Assembly (NCBI GenBank): GCA_019744975.1
Contig: JAIETP010000025.1
Location: 1 to 64,000 of the forward strand
Reading direction: 5' to 3'
Source of the DNA: Burkholderiales bacterium
Lineage (GTDB): Bacteria; Pseudomonadota; Gammaproteobacteria; Burkholderiales; SG8-41
Length of the DNA: 64,000 nt
Shown: in pieces, positions 40,892 to 50,600 of the stretch
How the letters are laid out: the number at the start of each line of letters is the position of its first letter
How positions within the stretch are numbered: position 1 is the first letter of the stretch
Position numbers and translations under genes: made by a program
The notes under the pieces: generated by a model
Database searches by the model: none
The model's input: only the letters and a program-made list of their open reading frames with translations
Told to the model about the DNA's origin: nothing

Positions 40892-41743
40892 TCAGCGTTG
40901 GAGCGGATATTGCCGCGCCAGTTCCGCAGCCACGGTGGTGATCAGCCGGCGCGAAATACTGACGCTGGGCGGCAGCCGCGGCAGGGCTTCGGCATCGAAC
41001 CACGCCGCTTCCTCGATCTCGACACCGTCGGGACGCACCGCGCCGCCGGCGTATTCGGCGGTGAATGCGACCATCAGCGAATGCGGGAACGGCCAGGGCT
41101 GGCTGCCGAAATAACGCAGATTGCCGACTTCGACGCCAACTTCCTCACGGGTTTCGCGCACCACGGTGTCTTCGAGCATTTCACCGGGTTCGACGAATCC
41201 GGCAATCGCCGAATAACGTCCCGCCGGCCACACCCCCTTGCGCGCCAGCAGCAGTTCGCGACCGCGGGTGATCAACACCATCACCGCGGGAGACACCAGC
41301 GGATAGGTGGTAAAGCGGCAGGACGGACAGGTGCGGGCACGCTCATCGCTGCGCGCCTGCATGGGCGTGCCGCAGCGGCTGCAGAACTGGTGGTTGCGTT
41401 CCCAGTCGATGATCTGCAGCGCGCGTCCGGACAATGCGGCCAGTGTGCTGTCGACCATGCCGAACAGATCGCGCAGACCGAGTGGCGCCCAACCGGCGGG
41501 CAGCGGATGCGCTTCATCAACCTCGGCGGCGTAACAATGCTGTTCGCCGAGCAGGCCAAGATAATGGCTGCGCACGGTGGCCACGCCATGTTCTTCCAGC
41601 GTGCAGCAGCAGGGCAGTGCTGCGGATTCGGCATTGCTGACAAGGATCGATGAGCGCTGAAACGCAAACCACAATGCCGGAGTGTTCAGCGCCTGCGGTG
41701 GGGTGACGAGCGGGGTGTACTGTTGTTGTGGTTGGTCGGGCAC
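40892..41743 (-). CDS. nudC: NAD(+) diphosphatase NudC
   Basis: Zinc ribbon FCSRCGTPM...CPSCRFTTYPLVSPAVMVL, Nudix box GFVEPGEMLEDTVVRETREEVGVEV; probable GTG start 41743. Confidence 0.92.
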   Translation of the reverse strand: MPDQPQQQYTPLVTPPQALNTPALWFAFQRSSILVSNAESAALPCCCTLEEHGVATVRSHYLGLLGEQHCYAAEVDEAHPLPAGWAPLGLRDLFGMVDSTLAALSGRALQIIDWERNHQFCSRCGTPMQARSDERARTCPSCRFTTYPLVSPAVMVLITRGRELLLARKGVWPAGRYSAIAGFVEPGEMLEDTVVRETREEVGVEVGNLRYFGSQPWPFPHSLMVAFTAEYAGGAVRPDGVEIEEAAWFDAEALPRLPPSVSISRRLITTVAAELARQYPLQR

Positions 41744-41811
41744 GGCGGCTACTCGCAATCGGAATCGCGAGTATAGCCGCTGGCGGGACTGTCGGTGCCG
41801 CCGTGCACCTT

Positions 41812-43164
41812 TCAGTCGGCGATGTGGTCGGCGACGAGTTCCAGCAGGCTGTTCATGGACTTGTCCCACTGATAATGCGCCTGGCCGTCGTCAAAGGTCT
41901 GGCGGCAGTTGGAACAACTGGTGACCGGAATTTCGGCGCCCGTGGCGTTGATCTGGCGGATATTGATGTCGAAGGCCGCATGGCGCAGTTCATCGGCGCG
42001 ATGAATGGTGACCACGCCACCGCCGCCGCCACAGCACCAGCCCAGTGCACCGCTGTCGCGCGACTCGCGCAGATCGGCGCCCATAGCTTGCAGTACGTCG
42101 CGCGGCGCCTGCGTGGCGCCGCCGCGGCGGGATACCTGGCAGGGGTCGTGGAAAGTCACCGACTTGTCCAGTTTTTTCAGTTTCAGTTTGCCACTGTTGA
42201 CCTGTTCGGCGAGGAACTCCGAAATATGCAGCACCGTGAAGGGCAGCGGCTTGCCGTAGATGTTGGCTCCCTGCCAGCGCAATGCGCCGTAGGCGTGGCC
42301 GCATTCTGGCAGCACCAGCGTCCTTGCGCCGGCCGCTACAGCGGCATTGATCAGTTTCATGGTCATGTCCTTCTGCCAAGCGGCATTGCCGGACAGCAGG
42401 CCGAAATTGGTCGCCTCGTAACCGTCACTGCGCAGGGTCCAGTCGGTACCCAGATGGTTGAGTATTTTTGCCAGCGCAACGATCGATTCCGGGTATTTCA
42501 TGATCTCGATCGACGACAGCGTGCACACCACCTCGGCCTGGGGTTTGTCGAGCGGGATTTCGACCTCGTAGTCGTCGGCCAGCCATTCGATGCGGTCTTT
42601 GAGCACCTTGGCGGTGGCACCCAGCGGGCTGCCCTCGCGTTCGGCGCGTTCGGCCACGGCCCACAGTTCGTGCGGCACCAATCCTGCGTTGAACATGCCA
42701 TGGCGCGCCTGGCTGATCAGCGTCGCGATGTCGATGCCCATCGGGCAGATCATCGTGCAGCGGCCGCACATGGTGCATGAGTCGTAGAGCAGATGCTGCC
42801 ATTCCTCGAGCTCGGCCAGCGTGACCTTGGGTTTGAGGTTGAAGGCGCGGTAGGCGAAGGCAAACGGCCCGGCTTCGCGCTTGTAGGCCTGCTTGAACGG
42901 CTCGAGTTTCCAGATCGGCGTGTATTTCGGATCGCCCGTGACCTTGTAGAAGTGGCAGGCATCAGCGCAGTGGCCGCAGTGTATGCACGATTCCATGTAG
43001 GTGGCGGTGGTCGCGCTGAAATCCTTCATAAAACTCTGCATCGCGCGATCAACTCGTTCGGCGTCGGTCATGTCGCCCTGGCGGTCGCTGCGGACCTCCG
43101 GTTTCCTGATCGAGAAGCGCGGCGAATCGAGATCCAGAGGAAAACGGATGTTGACGTCGGTCAT
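41812..43164 (-). CDS. (Fe-S)-binding protein, HdrD/DsrK-like, with CCG domains
   Basis: Two 4Fe-4S motifs CIHCGHCADACHF and CTMCGRCTMICPMGID; CxxCGG-type motifs (LGWCCGGGGGV); start MTDVN at 43164. Confidence 0.88.
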   Translation of the reverse strand: MTDVNIRFPLDLDSPRFSIRKPEVRSDRQGDMTDAERVDRAMQSFMKDFSATTATYMESCIHCGHCADACHFYKVTGDPKYTPIWKLEPFKQAYKREAGPFAFAYRAFNLKPKVTLAELEEWQHLLYDSCTMCGRCTMICPMGIDIATLISQARHGMFNAGLVPHELWAVAERAEREGSPLGATAKVLKDRIEWLADDYEVEIPLDKPQAEVVCTLSSIEIMKYPESIVALAKILNHLGTDWTLRSDGYEATNFGLLSGNAAWQKDMTMKLINAAVAAGARTLVLPECGHAYGALRWQGANIYGKPLPFTVLHISEFLAEQVNSGKLKLKKLDKSVTFHDPCQVSRRGGATQAPRDVLQAMGADLRESRDSGALGWCCGGGGGVVTIHRADELRHAAFDINIRQINATGAEIPVTSCSNCRQTFDDGQAHYQWDKSMNSLLELVADHIAD

Positions 43165-43838
43165 GGCTGTGCTCCCTTGCGCGCGAACGCGGCGCCGGTG
43201 GTGCCGCGGGACAGGAATACCAGGAAGGCGTGGGACAGTTTGCCGAAAGGCATCCACACCAGCAGCAGTTCAAGACTCAGCAGGTGCAGCGCCAGCGGCG
43301 TGGTGTATGGCGTCGGCGGCACCTGTTTGAGGTCGTGGTAACCGCCGTGGATCAGCGCCATGCCGGTGATCAGCGGCAGCATGGTGACGATCCACGAAAA
43401 GTAGTCGTCAAAATTGGACAACAGCCGCAGCACCGGATCGGTCAGCCGGCGCAGCAGGGCGGCGACCAGGCCGAGAATGGCCAGCGCCGTGGCCACGTAT
43501 ATCACGGTGTCGGGCAGAGCCGGCCAGGAAACGCCAGTCAGTCGCTCGATGAAGGCAATGTGCGGCACGAAGGCGAGGAAGGCAACGAACCAGCCGACGT
43601 GGTAGAGGTAACCGTTGAAAGTCGCGCCGGCGGAGTCGGCGTAAAACTCGCGGTGCGGCCACATCCTGCGAAGGATCATGCGCCATGCGCCCGCGGTGGT
43701 TTGAATCGAGCGCGGCGCGGAGAAGTCCGGCTTGCGGCCCAGGCGCAGGATGCCGTAAATGCGCCAAGCGACGCCGATTGCGAATACCGTCAGCGAGACT
43801 GCGAGCCCGGGGCCGCGGGCAAATTCGAGTAGTTCCAT
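43161..43838 (-). CDS. NarI/DsrM-like b-type cytochrome membrane subunit
   Basis: Five predicted TM segments, overlaps downstream HdrD-like gene by ATGA, composition like nitrate reductase gamma subunit. Confidence 0.75.
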   Translation of the reverse strand: MELLEFARGPGLAVSLTVFAIGVAWRIYGILRLGRKPDFSAPRSIQTTAGAWRMILRRMWPHREFYADSAGATFNGYLYHVGWFVAFLAFVPHIAFIERLTGVSWPALPDTVIYVATALAILGLVAALLRRLTDPVLRLLSNFDDYFSWIVTMLPLITGMALIHGGYHDLKQVPPTPYTTPLALHLLSLELLLVWMPFGKLSHAFLVFLSRGTTGAAFARKGAQP

Positions 43839-44021
43839 GCATTCGCTCCTTCGCAGGGGGAACCAGCTTTTTGGCTATGGTTGATGGTGTGAGGCATTCG
43901 CTGATGATGTGCTGCAAACCCGGTATAACCTTTGATCTGTATCAAAGGCCGGGAGCAAAACTCGACAGGATTGGACGCCGGCGCAAAACGGGCGTTCAGG
44001 AGAGATGCGGGAGGGGGTATG

Positions 44022-44097
44022 TGGTGGGCGGTACTGGGATCGAACCAGTGGCTTCCACCGTGTGAAGGTGGCACTCTACCGCTGAGTTAACCGCCCC
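44022..44097 (-). tRNA. tRNA-Val(CAC)
   Basis: Reverse complement GGGGCGGTTAACTCAGCGGTAGAGTGCCACCTTCACACGGTGGAAGCCACTGGTTCGATCCCAGTACCGCCCACCA. Confidence 0.95.
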
Positions 44098-44179
44098 AGC
44101 CGGCGCGGATTTTACCACCGGTCGCGGACGGCCGCCAAACCCGCCAGCTGGTTCACAGGCCCTATAATCGGGCCAGCCC

Positions 44180-45427
44180 ATGGAAAAAAAGAACATCACC
44201 GTCATCGGTGCCGGCATTGTCGGCATTACCACCGCCAGTTATCTGCGCCGGGACGGCCACCAAGTGACTGTCGTCGACCAGCGCCCGCCTGGGGAATACT
44301 GTTCCTTCGGCAATGCCGGCATCCTCAGTCCCGGTTCCTGTGTGCCGATCGCGATGCCCGGGATTCTGTCCCAGGTGCCCGGTTATCTGCTGGATCCGTT
44401 GGGGCCGCTGGCGCTGCGCTGGTCCTACCTGCCGCAGGCCTTGCCCTGGCTGATGAAGTTTGTTGCGGCGGCCGACGTCAAGCGGGTCGAGAAAATTGCC
44501 GACGGGCTGCGCGCGCTGCTCAGCCAGACTTTTGATGCCTATGCGCCGCTGGTCAAAAACGCCGGTGTCGAAGACCTGATCCACAAAAGCGGCTACATGG
44601 TGGTCTACTCCTCGCGCGGCGCCTACGCGGCCGATGCGCTGGGCTGGAAACTGCGGCGCGATCGCGGTGTGGTGATCGACGAACTCGATGCTGCCGAGGT
44701 TCGTCGTCGTTTGCCCGGTCTGCATGGCGATTACGAAATGGGCCTGTTCCTGCATGACCACGGCTGGTGCGCCAATCCCGAACGCCTGACCAAATCACTG
44801 GCCGCGCAGTTCGAACGCGACGGCGGCACCATCCTGCAACGCAAGGTGCTGAGCATTGATGTCGGTCCTGACGGACCGCGGGCCTTGCGCACCGATGCCG
44901 GCAATCTGCCGGTGGAACATCTGGTGATCTGTGCCGGTGCACATTCGAATGAATTTACTGCGCAGCTCGGTGATGTGCTGCCGCTGGAAGCGGAGCGCGG
45001 TTACCACATTACTTATTCCGATCCGCGTTTCCAGTTGCCGATGCCGGTGATGCTGCCGGAGCAGAAATGTTTTGTCACGCCGATGGAAATGGGGCTGCGC
45101 ATCGCCGGGCAAAGCGAAATCGCAGGTATAGACGCGGCGCCAAACTATGCGCGGGCGGATGTGCTGGGCAAGCTGATGCAGCGCATGTTCCCCGGCATCA
45201 GCAATGTCGATGCGACGAAGTGGATGGGGCGCCGGCCGTCGATGCCGGATTCAACACCGGTGATCGGTCCGTCCACGCATTTCAGCAATGTGCATTACGC
45301 CTTCGGTCACGGCCATGTCGGTCTCGTTGGTGGTGCGCCGACCGCGCGCCTGGTGGCCGACATGATTGCCGGGCGGACACCGCGTATTGACTTGCAACCG
45401 TACCGTCCTGAGCGTTTTTCCCGCTGA
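44180..45427 (+). CDS. FAD-dependent D-amino acid dehydrogenase-like oxidoreductase (DadA family)
   Basis: ITVIGAGIVGITTASYLRRDGHQVTVVDQ; C-terminal MGRRPSMPDSTPVIGPS...YAFGHGHVGLVGGAPTA. Confidence 0.92.
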   Translation: MEKKNITVIGAGIVGITTASYLRRDGHQVTVVDQRPPGEYCSFGNAGILSPGSCVPIAMPGILSQVPGYLLDPLGPLALRWSYLPQALPWLMKFVAAADVKRVEKIADGLRALLSQTFDAYAPLVKNAGVEDLIHKSGYMVVYSSRGAYAADALGWKLRRDRGVVIDELDAAEVRRRLPGLHGDYEMGLFLHDHGWCANPERLTKSLAAQFERDGGTILQRKVLSIDVGPDGPRALRTDAGNLPVEHLVICAGAHSNEFTAQLGDVLPLEAERGYHITYSDPRFQLPMPVMLPEQKCFVTPMEMGLRIAGQSEIAGIDAAPNYARADVLGKLMQRMFPGISNVDATKWMGRRPSMPDSTPVIGPSTHFSNVHYAFGHGHVGLVGGAPTARLVADMIAGRTPRIDLQPYRPERFSR

Positions 45428-45495
45428 AGCCGGCGTCCGGCAAGGTGCGTGACGTAAAATAGCGGCTCTTTCCACGCGCATTTTTTGAATATTCC

Positions 45496-46899
45496 ATGGT
45501 TCGCACCCGCTTCGCTCCCAGTCCCACCGGTTATCTGCACATCGGCGGCGCCCGCACGGCCTTGTTCTGCTGGGCTTATGCCAAGCAGCAGGGCGGCACT
45601 TTCATCCTGCGCGTTGAAGACACCGACCGCGAACGCTCCACTGATGCCTCGGTGCAGGCGATTCTCGACGGCATGCAATGGCTGGGCCTCGATTACGAAG
45701 GCCCGTATTTCCAGATGCAGCGCCTCGATCGGTACAAGGCGGCTGTGGATCAATTGCTGCGCGACGGCCATGCCTATCCCTGTTATGCGACGCGCGAAGA
45801 AATCGACGCCTTGCGAGAGGCGCAGCGCGCCCGCGGTGACAAGCCGCGTTATGACGGCCGCTGGCGCCCGGAGAACGCGAAACGCCTCGGTCTGAAGCCG
45901 CCGGCGGGCATGCAGCCGGTGATTCGTTTTCGCACGCCGGACAGCGGCGAGGTGACGTTCAACGATCTGGTCAAAGGCCCGATCACCGTGGCCAATGCCG
46001 AGCTCGACGATCTGGTGATCATGCGTGCCGACGGCATCCCCACCTACAATTTCGGCGTGGTCATCGACGATGCCGACATGAACATCACCCATGTCGTGCG
46101 CGGTGATGACCATGTCAACAACACGCCGCGGCAGATCAACATCTACCGCGCGCTGGGCGCCAACCTGCCGCTGTTCGCGCATCTGCCGATGATCCTGGGT
46201 GCCGACGGTGAGCGCCTGTCGAAGCGCCACGGCGCGGTCAGCGTGATGCAGTATTTTGAGGACGGTTATCTGCCGGAGGCGCTGAACAATTACCTGGCGC
46301 GACTGGGCTGGTCGCATGGTGACGCCGAAAAATTCTCGCTGCAGCAGATGGTGGAGTGGTTCGACCTTGCGCATGTCAGCCGTTCGCCGGCGCGTTTTGA
46401 TGCGGAAAAACTCGGCTGGCTGAACCAGCAATACCTGAAAGAGGCGGATGACAGGCGGCTGGCAGGGCTGGTGACGCCGTTTCTGGAGCGTGATGGCTGC
46501 ACCGTGGCGGCGGGGCCGGATTTGCCGCGGGTGGTCGCGCTGCTGAAAGAGCGCGTCAGCACCATTGAAGAATTGGCGGATGCCGCGGTTTATTTTTACC
46601 GGCGGCTGGAGCCGTCGGCGGCGCTGCGGGAAGCGCACTATGCCGCTGCAGCAAAACCGGCGCTGCGCGCATTCCGCAAACAGCTGGAGACCGTGGAATG
46701 GCGGCGCGAGGCGATTGCTGCCGCGTTAAAAGCGGTATTGGCCGAACATCAGCTGAAAATGCCGAAAATCGCAATGCCGCTGCGGGTCATGGTCACCGGC
46801 GAGCCACAATCACCCTCCATTGATGCCACGCTGGAGCTGATCGGCCGCGAGGAAGTGCTGGCGCGGATGGAGCGGGAATTACGGGTATTCCCCGATTGA
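45496..46899 (+). CDS. gltX: glutamate-tRNA ligase
   Basis: [22 protein letters not shown] (HIGH region), [16 protein letters not shown] (KMSKS-like). Confidence 0.97.
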   Translation: MVRTRFAPSPTGYLHIGGARTALFCWAYAKQQGGTFILRVEDTDRERSTDASVQAILDGMQWLGLDYEGPYFQMQRLDRYKAAVDQLLRDGHAYPCYATREEIDALREAQRARGDKPRYDGRWRPENAKRLGLKPPAGMQPVIRFRTPDSGEVTFNDLVKGPITVANAELDDLVIMRADGIPTYNFGVVIDDADMNITHVVRGDDHVNNTPRQINIYRALGANLPLFAHLPMILGADGERLSKRHGAVSVMQYFEDGYLPEALNNYLARLGWSHGDAEKFSLQQMVEWFDLAHVSRSPARFDAEKLGWLNQQYLKEADDRRLAGLVTPFLERDGCTVAAGPDLPRVVALLKERVSTIEELADAAVYFYRRLEPSAALREAHYAAAAKPALRAFRKQLETVEWRREAIAAALKAVLAEHQLKMPKIAMPLRVMVTGEPQSPSIDATLELIGREEVLARMERELRVFPD

Positions 46900-46951
46900 G
46901 TTTTTGCGGTTTACAGCACCGGGTCGCCTCGGTATAATCCGCCGCTCTCGT

Positions 46952-47027
<76 letters not shown>

Positions 47028-47055
47028 GCAGAATACCTCGCTGTAATCAGACGTA

Positions 47056-47131
47056 GTCCCTATCGTCTAGAGGCCTAGGACACTGCCCTTTCACGGCGGT
47101 AACAGGGGTTCGAATCCCCTTGGGGACGCCA
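47056..47131 (+). tRNA. tRNA-Glu(UUC), integration target of the element
   Basis: GTCCCTATCGTCTAGAGGCCTAGGACACTGCCCTTTCACGGCGGTAACAGGGGTTCGAATCCCCTTGGGGACGCCA. Confidence 0.97.
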
Positions 47132-47138
47132 ATAAAAT

Positions 47139-47176
47139 CAATGGGTTAGGTAGAAATACCTAGCCCATTGTTCTTT
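47139..47176 (+). terminator. strong hairpin with GAAA loop and T-rich tail just inside attL
   Basis: CAATGGGTTAGGTA-GAAA-TACCTAGCCCATTG followed by TTCTTTC. Confidence 0.75.
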
Positions 47177-47270
47177 CGTGTCGCGGCCATGTCGCGATAG
47201 CATCACGGCTGAATTCGCACCAACTGCCAGCCAGCCTTAATTCGGTGCGATGTATCCCAAGGAGCGCAAT

Positions 47271-47591
47271 ATGCGATTGCGAAGAGACGTGCTCATGACG
47301 ATTGTGGGCATAGCGGTGGGCGCAGTTGTGGGTGGGTTGATCGGCTGGGTGACCTCGCATGCCTATTATCTGAAGGCGCTCGATGATGCCAGAGCCGACG
47401 CGAAGGAGCGCCAGCGGGAACACGAACTAACTCTCCGTGGCATCGAGAGCATCGGCACGATCAAGTACGATCGCGACGCCAAGGGGAAAATCAGCGGCGT
47501 GGTGATCGAACTCCAGGCACATGCAGCCGCGTCAGCATCGGCTACGGCGGATATTTCTACAGCAGGCGATTCGGCGTCGCGATGCCGCTGA
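47271..47591 (+). CDS. small membrane-anchored protein (element, only plus-strand gene)
   Basis: AAGGAG RBS, N-terminal TM VLMTIVGIAVGAVVGGLIGW followed by charged region. Confidence 0.6.
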   Translation: MRLRRDVLMTIVGIAVGAVVGGLIGWVTSHAYYLKALDDARADAKERQREHELTLRGIESIGTIKYDRDAKGKISGVVIELQAHAAASASATADISTAGDSASRCR

Positions 47592-47650
47592 ACCCCGCTA
47601 TCTTGAATGGCTGCATGTCCGCCTCTCTATCCGTCGCAGGTCGGTCATAG

Positions 47651-50600
47651 TTATGGCCTCACACCTTGCTTTACCGCAGTGAGCATGGTTTCTCGGGCGG
47701 TACTTCGGATTTCCTGGTTACGATTATTGATGTGGTTGCGCTTTTCGTTCGCCGAGTAAACTCGATCCTCGCCAATCTCGCGAGCTTCACGGCGCGCTTC
47801 TGCCATGTCGCGCGCCGCACTGTTGAGGATTGGTGCCGCATCGATCAGCTCTTTGTTTTTCTCGTAGTAGGCGTCCGCTTTCCCGCCTTGGAGTTGGCGC
47901 AGGGTGGCATCGGCTTTCCGTGCCTTGCTCAGAGCCTCATAAAACTCCGCCACGTAACGGCTGTTCGGCGATGTCGGATCGTGTGTGAAAGCCCGTACTA
48001 TCGGAATTTCCCGCACCGTCGCAGATGGCTTGATCGGATAATCGCCCAGCGGACGGATCGCCAGATCGGCAAGGGCGGTCACGTAGACGCCCATCGTTCC
48101 GAAGAACCCGCGGATGGCATGGTCGATCCGGGCGGGACTGACCCCGAGTGCTTCCCCGGCCTCGCGCGCAGCCAGGCTGGTGCCGGCGGTGTATTGCAGT
48201 TCCGGATCCAGGCGCTCCAGCCCTTCCGAAACTATCGGGCGTCCGGTGAACATACTTCGGTTCGCCCACATTTCCATGGGCACCAATGCTGCGGTGGGCA
48301 CGGCGCGGAGCGAGAATGCGTCGGTGACGACCGACTTCAAACGTTTACCGAACTCCACGCCGTTCTGGTCAATCGCGACTTTTGCCAAACTCTCAGGCAC
48401 AGATCCGAACACGGCACCCCATTCAAACGGTTTCGGAATGCGGACCGGGATGACTTTGCCGTCGCTGGTTTTGAATCCGACATCCAGGTGCCAGTAGACG
48501 TTGCGCTCCCAGTTTTCCAGGTCGTCATACCAGTCCTCGTCGCGGTTCTGCAGGAACAGTGCGACGCTGAAGGCCGTCAGCATCGAGCCGCGGAGCATGG
48601 TGACCGTGAATCGTTCCTGACTGGTGCGGGCCATTTTGTAAAAACCTTGCATGGCGGGATTCAGGAACGGCGTGATGCGGGTCAGCAGTCGGATGTTCTG
48701 GCTGGCACCATGCATACCGAAATCAACGGATACCTCCCGCGCGTTGTAGGCTGCCTCAGTGAGGCTATCCACGTCGCCAGGCCGCATCGTCGCCTTGAAC
48801 TCGGCGACCCGTGTACCGGCCTCTGTGATTGATCCCAGATCGTTCAGCAGTTGGATGATGCCGCCGGGGGTCAGGATTGTTCTAGGGTCGAACCGGCCGC
48901 GCTTGGCCATGCGCTCCAACACAGCTTTGGTCTGCTGGCTGTCGCCTTTCCACATGTCCGCATACGCACCACCGAAGGCGCGGAACAGGCGCGCGGCGTC
49001 TGATCGGGTAGCGACTTCCTTGAAGCCGGAGACCGTGCCGGCGACAGGGATGAGTCCGGCCTTGGACTGGACGAAGCCGGAAAGCGTGTCGCGCATGAAG
49101 TTGCGCGCCATGAATTCGGGGGACAGCGTGACCCCAGCCCGCAGCAGGTCCGCCGGCACGGTCAACATCTGCTCGATGAACCCAAGGTCCGCTGGTTCGA
49201 AACTTTGGAGCGCACGCCACAGCATCTCATTGTTGATCTGCATGGCCTTGGGCTGGCCAGCGACGCGGGCGATGACAATGCGATCCCCGCGGTCCTCCAC
49301 CGGGCGGGGTACTACCAGCCGCTGGATCTGGTTCAGGGCCTGCAGGCTGTCCTGGTCAAGCGTCACGCCCTGCCGGCCCAGCGCGTCCAGAACGCTCCTG
49401 GTGGGCACCTCAAGCACGGCGTCAGGTACCGGGATGTCCTCGATCCACCGGCCCCCGCCGCGCACGGCATTGGCCAGCGCGCGGGCTTTCAGCAGCACGG
49501 CATTCCGGTTCGTCGCATAGATGATGTTCGCCATGTTCTGGATCAGGTTGGCGATGGGGTCGCGCAGGTTTTCCGTGCCACCCAGCAGCCGCTTGAACGG
49601 GTTCTTGCCGCCGCCGTGCCCATCGCCGTCCCGGGACTCTCGGAAAAACGGGATGTAGGCGCTGTACTGGCGCAGCTTGCCGGCGGTGGACGGGGACAGC
49701 AGCCCGCCCTCGACCGCGTAATCGATCAGGCTGTCGTTGTAGGCGTAGACCTCGCTCGCCGCCTTCTTGAACACCGGGGTTTCCAGCGACAGGCCGGCGC
49801 GGATTTCCTCCGGGGTGAACAGGCGCTCCTTGCCGTGGCGCGTGAGTTCATCCGCACGACGCGCGATCAGGTAGGCATTGAACGAGCGGATGTCGGCGGC
49901 AACCGGCTGTAGGATCTCTCGCAGGGGCTTCCCGTAATTCTTGGGGTCCGCACGTCGCACCGGATCAAAGGGAATGGTGTTGGTGGTGATCCAGTCCTCG
50001 ATGATGGCCCCGTCACCGGCCAGCAGGTGAGCGGCCTTGAACGGGTCTTTGCTGGGTGCGATACCGGGATTCAGGTCGCGGACCATCTGTTTCAGTGGCA
50101 CCCATTTGTCCAGAACCTCGAAAATGAAGCGGTCGCGTACCGCTTTGGGATCCGGGCGCTGCGGGGCCTGGCCGACTTTGGCAAGAATGCGGTCGGCTGG
50201 CGGTAGGTTCTGCCAGTCCCGAATTGCGCCGGCAATCTTGTCGAACGCCGGGCGATGTCCGTTTTTTTCGATGTACTGGGCGAAGGCCGCATGGAAGCCC
50301 GGGGCGCGTGCCGCGGCCTGCGCGGGCTGGGTCCAGAGCAGCCGCAGATACTCGGCAAACCCTTCTTCACGTTTTAAGGCGACTGTTTTCTGCTGCGCTG
50401 CATACGGCGTGATCTTGCTCAGCTCACCGTAATGGACCTTCATGAACTCGCGCACCGGCTGGCTGGTTTCAGAGAAGTGATGTCCGGTTTCGTGGGCAAT
50501 GACGCCGATGTCGTTCTGGTTGCGCACTCGGATGGTCTGTGGCTTCACCTTGTAAATGCCCAACGTGTCCCGGCTTTGTTTGAAATGGCCCTCGTTGAGA

